From assembly GCA_003224835.1 (NCBI GenBank), contig QHZX01000427.1:2690-9079 (forward strand): DNA of 6,390 nt, read 5' to 3'. Under the pieces are notes generated by a model. The model was not told where the DNA came from and did not search any database. It worked only from the letters and a program-made list of their open reading frames with translations. Of this stretch, positions 1-4,759 are shown piece after piece; the first letter of the stretch is position 1; the number at the start of each line of letters is the position of its first letter. The translations under genes were made by a program, and so were the position numbers. This stretch comes from Acidobacteriota bacterium. GTDB lineage: Bacteria; Acidobacteriota; Terriglobia; Terriglobales; Acidobacteriaceae.

Positions 1-1529
1 CCGCCGGCCTGGTTTGTCTTCTCGGTTGGATCAAGGGGCGATTTCATACGCGCGCTGCGGCACAGGTCGGAATGGTCGCGATCATCTGCGGACTTGCCGT
101 CTTGGACGTTTTTCCAAGGCCGATGGACATGAGCCCAGTTAAACCACGCCCGGTTGATCAGTGGCTTTCCAAACAACTCGGCGAATTCGCGTTTATGGAA
201 TACCCGATACCGCAGCATGCCTATGGCGGACCGGCGATTTACTCCACAAGATTATCCGGGAAGCGAATCATCATGGGCAATGCCCAAAATCCGCCAAACC
301 TGGCATTTTGGGGCGATCTCAGCGCCTTTCCATCTCCCTTCACACTTGACCTACTTTATGGGTGGGGCGCCAAGTATGTTCTTGTGGATGAAAATCTTTA
401 TCGGGCTGGAGTATCATTTTGGAACATCTATCAAACGTGGAGCTCATTGGAATCGGCAATTGAAGCGAGCCCGCGACTAAAAGAACTTACTGTCTTGGAT
501 GGCGTTCACGTGTACGAAATTAGCAGTGGAACTCGGCCGGCTGACAGAAGAGAACTATTGGCTAATGGAAACTTCGAAGGGAGCGACACAAGTTCAATTC
601 CTGGATGGGAAGTTGTCGGCAGACCGTTAATCGACCGAACGGGAAGGCAATCTTATAGCGGCAAAACCGCTTGTGCTGTGACGCCAAAGAATTTTCTCAT
701 ATCCGAACCCGCCGGGGTCGAAGCTGGTCGATGCTATCGGGTGAGTGCTCGCCAAAGGGCGAAGTCCTCCAAACTGGGAACGTTGCACCTCCAACTAAAC
801 TGGAAGGCCGAAGACAAGCGCGATCTGTCACCTTCGACCGTTGCCTTCGCGGACACCCCTTCCGCACCGCAATGGCAGGAGTCCAGCATGGTGATTCGAG
901 CGCCTTCCGGGAGCAAATATGTAACTGTGTGTGCAGTAGCGGCCAGCGGAAGAGTATGGGTTGATAATTGTTCTCTCAAGGAATTGACTGACGATTGCGA
1001 ACCGGTGCTCTTCGTTACTCCTAACCCTGTATCTATACCCGTCGGGCAATCTGGCCGGGCTGCAATCTCATGGGATACCTATCGTAGCTCGGAGGGCCGA
1101 GTAACGCTAGCAGTCGATGGCGGCGCTGAGGCGGCTTTCGCCGGTGGACGATCTGGTCTCCAGATGCTGGATGGAATCAAACCGGGGACGCACTATCAAT
1201 TTCGGCTCTACATCGGCTCGGAAACGACAGCGACGACGACGATCGAGGCGAGCGCAGTAGAAAGAACTGCTACAATCGTCGCCGAGCCAAATCCAGTTGC
1301 AGGCGGTCCCGCTTTGGGGCGAACGAGGATTTCCTGGACCACACTAGGAAGTGCCATTGGCGAGGTCTTCGTCTCACGTGATGACGGACCCGAGCATCTT
1401 TTGGCTCGCGGATCCGTCGGATCAACTGAGGTAAACTGGATTGCGGCCGGAAGCCACTACGAATTCCGGCTCTACACGAAAAATGGCACGCGGCATCTTC
1501 TGGCCAAGGTTGTCGTTACTCGACGATAA
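1..1529 (+). CDS. GT-C/YfhO-like membrane protein, C-terminal part with CBM-like domain and two PNP modules (5' partial)
   Basis: The frame is open to the window edge (first full codon at base 3), so the true start lies upstream; the ATG at 72 falls inside a hydrophobic helix and is unlikely to be the start. What is visible begins with a membrane segment, a basic loop (KGRFHTR) and a last helix ending LAVLDVFPRP. Numbering from the ATG at 72, residues 15-150 form a soluble domain with the phrase WGAKYVLVDENLY (98-110), common in the extracytoplasmic tails of large GT-C-like membrane proteins. Residues 161-305 look like a jelly-roll carbohydrate-binding domain (LLANGNFE start, VWVDNCSLKEL end). 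Residues 311-395 and 398-485 are two copies of a PNP...ISW...FRLY module. The likely role is in envelope glycan or polymer assembly, with the tail facing the periplasm or surface. The missing N-terminal core prevents naming the family or substrate. The stop is TAA at 1527. Confidence 0.8.
   Translation, partial: AGLVCLLGWIKGRFHTRAAAQVGMVAIICGLAVLDVFPRPMDMSPVKPRPVDQWLSKQLGEFAFMEYPIPQHAYGGPAIYSTRLSGKRIIMGNAQNPPNLAFWGDLSAFPSPFTLDLLYGWGAKYVLVDENLYRAGVSFWNIYQTWSSLESAIEASPRLKELTVLDGVHVYEISSGTRPADRRELLANGNFEGSDTSSIPGWEVVGRPLIDRTGRQSYSGKTACAVTPKNFLISEPAGVEAGRCYRVSARQRAKSSKLGTLHLQLNWKAEDKRDLSPSTVAFADTPSAPQWQESSMVIRAPSGSKYVTVCAVAASGRVWVDNCSLKELTDDCEPVLFVTPNPVSIPVGQSGRAAISWDTYRSSEGRVTLAVDGGAEAAFAGGRSGLQMLDGIKPGTHYQFRLYIGSETTATTTIEASAVERTATIVAEPNPVAGGPALGRTRISWTTLGSAIGEVFVSRDDGPEHLLARGSVGSTEVNWIAAGSHYEFRLYTKNGTRHLLAKVVVTRR
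552..986 (+). other. CBM/jelly-roll-like domain within the first gene
   Basis: The encoded stretch opens with LLANGNFE followed by a PGW motif and closes with VWVDNCSL. This is the usual beginning (N-x-x-F-E, then GW) and end (V-W/Y-V-D-x-x-S-L) of galactose-binding-like and CBM4/9/22-like jelly-roll domains. The middle is rich in alternating hydrophobic strands. A carbohydrate-binding role is an inference from this pattern. Such folds also serve as structural spacers, and no specific ligand residues can be assigned. Confidence 0.55.
1005..1253 (+). repeat. PNP/FRLY beta module, copy 1
   Basis: This is the first of four protein-level repeats in the window. It reads VLFVTPNP at its start, AISWDT about 17 residues later, then EGRVTLAVDGG, and HYQFRLYIGS near its end. 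The terminal strand seen in copies 2 and 3 (LLAKVxVTR) is replaced here by a threonine-rich low-complexity stretch (TATTTIEAS). The strand spacing suggests a fibronectin-III or immunoglobulin-like sandwich of about 80 residues. The function is unknown. Confidence 0.7.
1275..1526 (+). repeat. PNP/FRLY beta module, copy 2
   Basis: This copy sits directly after copy 1 and ends the protein. Key phrases are IVAEPNP, RISWTT, GEVFVSRDDGPE, VNWIAAGSHYEFRLYTK and LLAKVVVTRR. It is closest to copy 3 in the next gene: AEPNP, FRLYTK, LLAKV and VTR are all shared. It looks like the fullest version of the module in the window. Confidence 0.75.
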
Positions 1530-1564
1530 ATTGATTCGTGAGCCGTTCGCCATCGGTGAGTTGA

Positions 1565-1592
1565 TTGACAGAACCGGTCTAGGCTCTACGAT
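1565..1592 (+). promoter_or_regulatory. Candidate sigma-70-type promoter before the lipoprotein gene
   Basis: A perfect TTGACA (1565-1570) is followed after 16 bases by TACGAT (1587-1592), which matches TATAAT at four of six positions. Transcription from it would start near 1599, leaving almost no leader before the GTG at 1602 and about a dozen bases before the ATG at 1611. This is a consensus match only. Promoter consensus in the presumed phylum is not well fixed, and chance matches occur. Confidence 0.3.
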
Positions 1593-1601
1593 TGGCCGAG
1601 A

Positions 1602-1985
1602 GTGCAGCGAATGTTAAGTCTAACGCTTTCCTGTAGCTTTTCGATTTGTTGTTTTTGGCTAGGCGCATGTAGTGAGGGGAGGCACCACTCGTCCCCCGAC
1701 AGAACCGACGTCAAACCGCTCTTGACCGCGGAACCCAATCCCGCTCCTGCCGGCGATCCAGATCAACCACTCGCAACAACCGTGATTACTTGGAACACAG
1801 GAAACGAAGCGACAGGCGATCTCTACGTCAAGGTGAATCGATCCCCCGAATTCCGCCTCGCGCGCGCTCGCTCCGGGACCTTAAAAATTGACTGGATCCA
1901 ATTCGATTCAACCTACCAGTTTCGCCTGTACACGAAGAAACATTCAAAACTTCTCGCGAAAGTGGATGTGACCCGAGACAACTGA
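1602..1985 (+). CDS. Small predicted lipoprotein carrying a single PNP/FRLY module
   Basis: This encodes 127 residues from a GTG at 1602, or 124 from an ATG at 1611. The GTG start supplies an arginine (MQRML) for the signal-peptide n-region, which favours it; the GAGAG at 1598-1602 is spaced better for the ATG. A hydrophobic stretch leads to the lipobox L-G-A-C, with the acylated cysteine at residue 23 from the GTG. S-E follows the cysteine, so the Asp-at-+2 inner-membrane retention signal known from E. coli is absent and outer-membrane sorting is plausible. A polar linker of about 20 residues then leads to one PNP module (AEPNP, VITWNT, YQFRLYTK, LLAKVDVTR) that ends the protein. There is no other domain. 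It lies 72 bases after the previous stop and 80 before the next start, same strand, and its module most resembles the tail of the upstream protein. I recognise no named family. A likely role is a lipid-anchored surface or periplasmic accessory protein. Confidence 0.75.
   Translation: MQRMLSLTLSCSFSICCFWLGACSEGRHHSSPDRTDVKPLLTAEPNPAPAGDPDQPLATTVITWNTGNEATGDLYVKVNRSPEFRLARARSGTLKIDWIQFDSTYQFRLYTKKHSKLLAKVDVTRDN
1722..1979 (+). repeat. PNP/FRLY beta module, copy 3
   Basis: The copy runs from LLTAEPNP to KVDVTRDN. Between PNP and the VITW strand it has a slightly longer loop (PAPAGDPDQPLATT) than the other copies. It retains GDLYVKV, DWIQFDSTYQFRLYTK and LLAKVDVTR. DNA similarity to copy 2 is also visible around the FRLYTK codons, where both have TACACGAA, consistent with duplication from the neighbouring gene. 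Confidence 0.75.
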
Positions 1986-1990
1986 TGCCA

Positions 1991-2021
1991 TTCTGTGAAC
2001 CTGAACGATTAAGCCACAGAA
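1991..2021 (+). other. Inverted repeat just after the lipoprotein gene
   Basis: TTCTGTG (1991-1997) and CACAGAA (2015-2021) form a perfect 7-base inverted repeat with a 17-base loop, starting five bases after the stop codon. No T-run follows, so it is a poor intrinsic terminator. It could be a 3' stabilising stem or a protein-binding dyad in the gap before the next gene, or chance. Confidence 0.3.
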
Positions 2022-2065
2022 CGCTTATGACCCGCCGATCGACCTGACTGTCAATCAAGATACTA

Positions 2066-3823
2066 ATGGAAGGCAGTGTTCAGCCGTCTGAAGGAAACAG
2101 GACGGTTTTATCAGACGAACAGAAGAAGAGAAGCGAAGCTCGCCTCTGGCGTTGGATTGTTTACATGTGGTGGGGGCATTTCATGCTCTTCCCAGTCTTC
2201 GACGTTTACGAAATCTGCAAAGTTTGGTCGGCGGACAGTTTTGGCCATGTGCCCTGGTTTCCCGATTGTTGCTTTGGCTATGGCTATCCTTTTCTGACTT
2301 TCTACGCTCCGCTCGGTTTTTACGTCGCTGCGATTTTTCACTTCATCTTTGCTTTGGATTACGGGCCAGCAACGAAACTGAGCTTCTATACTTCCATCTA
2401 CCTTAGCGGCCTGCTGATATATGCCTTCGTTTATACCATCGGGTCGAGAGAGCGTTGGCCTCGCCTAGCTTGGTGGGCATTAGCCGCCGCGAGCGTTTAT
2501 GCTCTCACTCGGTACCATTTGACTGACGTTTTTGTGCGGGATGTCATGGGCGAATCATGGGCTTGGGCGACTCTGCCGGGCGTCTACTGGGGGATGGAAG
2601 TTGCCCGACGCCGGCCCTGGCTGGGAATTCTGCTAGTCAGCGCGATGTATGCAGGTCTTCTTCTCAGCCACAATATCACCGCGTTGTGGGGCAGCCTTTT
2701 CATCGCGATCTATCCGCTGCTGACCGCCCGGGATTTAAGATGGCCGTGTATCGTCGCGAGCGGCGGACTTTTGGGCGTTACGATGAGTGCATTTTTCTGG
2801 TATCCCGCGTTAAAGCTGGGAAAACTAACTCAAAAGGCAGGCGATTTGGTCGCAATGTGGGGAACGCCGCATCTGCTTCACGAGAATGCAGTCTTCTGGC
2901 GGCAACATTTCCTAGAAGCGCTCGGCTACGGCGGAAGCATTCCCGGCCCAGACGACACGCTTGGGATCAATCTCGGCTTCGCGGTGCTCATTTGCGTGAT
3001 ACTCTCGGCCATTGCCCTATTCCAACGAGGGTTGAAAACCAGTCAACGATACCGCATTGCCTTGTTTCTCCTTCTCACTTTCCTCGTTCTTTTCATTATG
3101 TCGCCACAAATGCCATGGAAGAAGATGCCCGCAATTTTCCTCTATCTCCAATTCCCGTGGCGGCTCCTAATCTTCACGGCTTTCTTTGCAGCAAGCGCTG
3201 CTGCAATGGCATCTCCAGTGGTTGATCGGTGGATTCATCCCGCAATTCTCACCGGTCTGGCCGTTGTCTTCGCCATCCCAACTTTGCCTATGATCTTGAT
3301 GCCATCCGTCATCAAGAAGATGTCCCCGGAGCAACTGGTTAAATGGAATCGCCGTTATGAGCGAAAAGGGCTTTATGCCGGAAGTGCCATCCAGGAATTC
3401 CTTCCTAAATGGGTTCGGGGCGATTATCTGAATCCGCGGTTTCTGGAGGAGCACCCAATCCCGCCGAATCGACTGACCGTGACATCTGGCGATTCCGTCT
3501 CCAACACCTATACCCATCGAGGAACGATTTACGAATACAGTTACAACGCCTCGGTCGATTCAGAAGCGGGCATTGCTCTCTTCTATTGGCCTGGATGGGA
3601 GCTGCGTATTGACGGTAAGCTCCAACCGAACAGTGTCAGACTCGGGCCCGATGGATTGATATCCCTAAATTTCCCCGCCGGATCGCACCATGCAGAACTA
3701 CGATATGATCTTTCCCCGGAAGGTCGGATAGCGCGCATTTTTAGCAGTTCTGCTGCGGTCATCTGGATACTAATTCTGGCCGTTGGATGGTTTGAAAACG
3801 AAAAATTCGGAAGGAAGGAGTAA
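2066..3823 (+). CDS. Polytopic membrane protein, 6-pyruvoyl-tetrahydropterin synthase-related family (GT-C/YfhO-like)
   Basis: The protein has 585 residues. After a charged, cytoplasmic-looking N-terminus it shows about 11-13 likely membrane segments (near 31-49, 73-97, 106-126, 132-150, 185-220, 226-247, 302-321, 329-346, 356-383, 390-413 and a last one at 560-577). Diagnostic phrases are PDCCFGYGYPFLTFYAPL (67-83 region), LLLSHNITAL (198-207), LQFPWRLL (361-368) and, in the extracytoplasmic C-terminal domain, FYWPGWELRIDGK (506-518) followed by GLISLNFPAGSHH. These fit the membrane family named '6-pyruvoyl-tetrahydropterin synthase related', whose members resemble GT-C glycosyltransferases and YfhO. 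The name does not imply pterin synthesis. The likely role is transfer or handling of lipid-linked sugars in envelope glycan assembly; the substrate is unknown. The start is the first ATG after an in-frame TGA at 2045. Only a weak AAGA precedes it, so the start is fairly sure but the ribosome site is not. Confidence 0.8.
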   Translation: MEGSVQPSEGNRTVLSDEQKKRSEARLWRWIVYMWWGHFMLFPVFDVYEICKVWSADSFGHVPWFPDCCFGYGYPFLTFYAPLGFYVAAIFHFIFALDYGPATKLSFYTSIYLSGLLIYAFVYTIGSRERWPRLAWWALAAASVYALTRYHLTDVFVRDVMGESWAWATLPGVYWGMEVARRRPWLGILLVSAMYAGLLLSHNITALWGSLFIAIYPLLTARDLRWPCIVASGGLLGVTMSAFFWYPALKLGKLTQKAGDLVAMWGTPHLLHENAVFWRQHFLEALGYGGSIPGPDDTLGINLGFAVLICVILSAIALFQRGLKTSQRYRIALFLLLTFLVLFIMSPQMPWKKMPAIFLYLQFPWRLLIFTAFFAASAAAMASPVVDRWIHPAILTGLAVVFAIPTLPMILMPSVIKKMSPEQLVKWNRRYERKGLYAGSAIQEFLPKWVRGDYLNPRFLEEHPIPPNRLTVTSGDSVSNTYTHRGTIYEYSYNASVDSEAGIALFYWPGWELRIDGKLQPNSVRLGPDGLISLNFPAGSHHAELRYDLSPEGRIARIFSSSAAVIWILILAVGWFENEKFGRKE

Positions 3824-3837
3824 CCCAAAGAAGACTG

Positions 3838-3864
3838 CGCTCCAGCGGAGCGGCACCATTGCCG
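3838..3864 (+). terminator. Two overlapping small hairpins after the membrane-protein gene, possible weak terminator
   Basis: CGCTCC (3838-3843) pairs with GGAGCG (3847-3852) around a three-base loop. CGGCA (3851-3855) pairs with TGCCG (3860-3864) around a four-base loop. The arms overlap by two bases, so the two hairpins compete. A pyrimidine-rich tract (TTCCTTTTCC) follows shortly after, but there is no clean T-run. The site lies 14 bases after the stop codon, where a terminator would be expected. Termination is inferred and weak. Confidence 0.3.
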
Positions 3865-3938
3865 TGCGTTCCTTTTCCCATACAAAGTGATTCAACCGGC
3901 GCAAAAACAGGGAGCGCTTGGCAGCCTCGCAAAAGTTC

Positions 3939-3963
3939 TTTTTTCCGTAAAAAAACGGATTTT
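3939..3963 (+). terminator. A/T-rich hairpin with following T-run in the 3824-4018 gap
   Basis: TCCGT (3944-3948) pairs with ACGGA (3955-3959) around an A-loop and is followed by TTTT (3960-3963). The T-tract before it (3939-3944) could instead pair with the A-tract inside the loop. It is formally terminator-like, possibly in both directions, but the stem is only five bases. It lies about 120 bases after the upstream gene and 55 before the dehydrogenase start, so it could end read-through or shape the leader. Confidence 0.25.
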
Positions 3964-4018
3964 GCTTGATTGGCGTTTTCGCTGCCTCTTAATCTGCCGC
4001 TCACTACATCGAATAAAT

Positions 4019-4759
4019 ATGTCAATTCCCTACCTGCGAAATCACATCGTGGCGCCGTTTATCCGCCTCGCGCCTGTTGCTCTTTCAACTTGCGCACTAC
4101 TACTCGCGCCGATACGGACGATTTTCGGCACGACATTACCTGATGGATTTGGGGAAATACAGTACGCCCATAATTTGCTTAGTCCCACTGCCATGGCGTT
4201 CGCACCCGATCCCTGTCCCGGATCAGGCCCGGTGGTGCATCGGCTGTTCGTCTGTGAACAAGGAGGACGCGTGCGCGTATTTCGTAATGGCGTTTTGCAG
4301 CCGAATGCCTTTCTGAACGTCATCGCTGACACGCGTACCGAACGCGGGCTCGACGGTATCTGTTTCGATCCGAACTTTGCGACTAATCATTACGTTTATG
4401 TTTGCTACACGGTTAAGCAAGCGGACCCGACCTTACCAACTCACAACCGGGTCAGCCGCTTTACCGCCAACCCTGCAAATCCGGATGTAGCTTTAGCGGG
4501 AAGCGAGAAGCGCATACTGGATCTGGTCAATGTTGACAACTTCATCCATAACGGGAGTGCGCTGCATTTCGGGCCGGACGGTAAACTTTATGTTTCGGTG
4601 GGCGAGAATGGTCACACGCTGCAAGCCCAGTCACTGAACACGGTGTTGGGAAAACTCTTGCGAATCAATCCCGTGCCGGAAAACGCCGACGGAACGATTC
4701 CGGAAGCAACCTTTCCGGCAGATAATCCCTTCTACAATACAGCGACTGTTCGTCAATGA
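4019..4759 (+). CDS. PQQ-dependent glucose/sorbosone dehydrogenase, N-terminal fragment (frameshifted)
   Basis: From the ATG at 4019 the product starts with a signal peptide: a basic n-region containing R7, then a hydrophobic core around 18-30. The in-frame ATG at 3887 adds 44 residues that do not look like a leader, so 4019 is preferred although no Shine-Dalgarno site is visible. The mature part matches the beta-propeller of soluble PQQ sugar dehydrogenases (GSDH): VCEQGGRVRVFRNG (78-91), ERGLDGICFDPNF (108-120), NFIHNGSALHFGPDGKLYVSVGENG (174-198 region), LGKLLRINP and DNPFYNTAT. H177 is the probable counterpart of the catalytic histidine of Acinetobacter soluble glucose dehydrogenase. The family oxidises sugars or other alcohols in the periplasm with PQQ. 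The frame ends in VRQ and a TGA at 4757, while homologous sequence resumes in another frame at 4746. As it stands, this piece of 246 residues would be an incomplete propeller. Confidence 0.8.
   Translation: MSIPYLRNHIVAPFIRLAPVALSTCALLLAPIRTIFGTTLPDGFGEIQYAHNLLSPTAMAFAPDPCPGSGPVVHRLFVCEQGGRVRVFRNGVLQPNAFLNVIADTRTERGLDGICFDPNFATNHYVYVCYTVKQADPTLPTHNRVSRFTANPANPDVALAGSEKRILDLVNVDNFIHNGSALHFGPDGKLYVSVGENGHTLQAQSLNTVLGKLLRINPVPENADGTIPEATFPADNPFYNTATVRQ
4739..4759 (+). other. Frame-change and deletion junction in the dehydrogenase
   Basis: The upstream frame reads N-T-A-T-V-R-Q-stop. The frame starting at 4746 reads L-F-V-N-D-V-G. In the family, DNPFYNTAT is normally followed by some 20-25 residues, including the conserved G-x-R-N-P motif, before the strand corresponding to LFVNDVG. 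That segment is absent in every frame here. The frame arithmetic requires a net loss of 3k+2 bases. An ACTG at the join could be a trace of short homology. This could be a true mutation or a collapsed assembly. Confidence 0.7.

Noticed and set aside
2557..3225. 222-codon open frame overlapping the membrane-protein gene in another frame
   Set aside because: It lies wholly inside the well-supported 585-residue protein, has arginine- and serine-rich shadow composition, and shows no recognisable domain.
2066..3823. A pterin-biosynthesis enzyme, as the family name might suggest
   Set aside because: The sequence is a polytopic membrane protein with no 6-pyruvoyl-tetrahydropterin synthase catalytic motif; the family name is historical.
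3966..3995. TTGATT-N18-TAATCT as a promoter for the dehydrogenase
   Set aside because: The -10 matches at only about three positions and the spacing is long, so it is not distinguishable from chance.
3887..4018. In-frame N-terminal extension of the dehydrogenase from the ATG at 3887
   Set aside because: The 44 added residues are basic and do not form a signal peptide, whereas the ATG at 4019 begins a good one. The stretch also contains the hairpins and A/T tracts of a non-coding gap.
4746..4759. Programmed ribosomal frameshift joining the two dehydrogenase frames
   Set aside because: No slippery heptamer or strong downstream structure is evident, and conserved residues are missing altogether at the join, which a frameshift could not restore.
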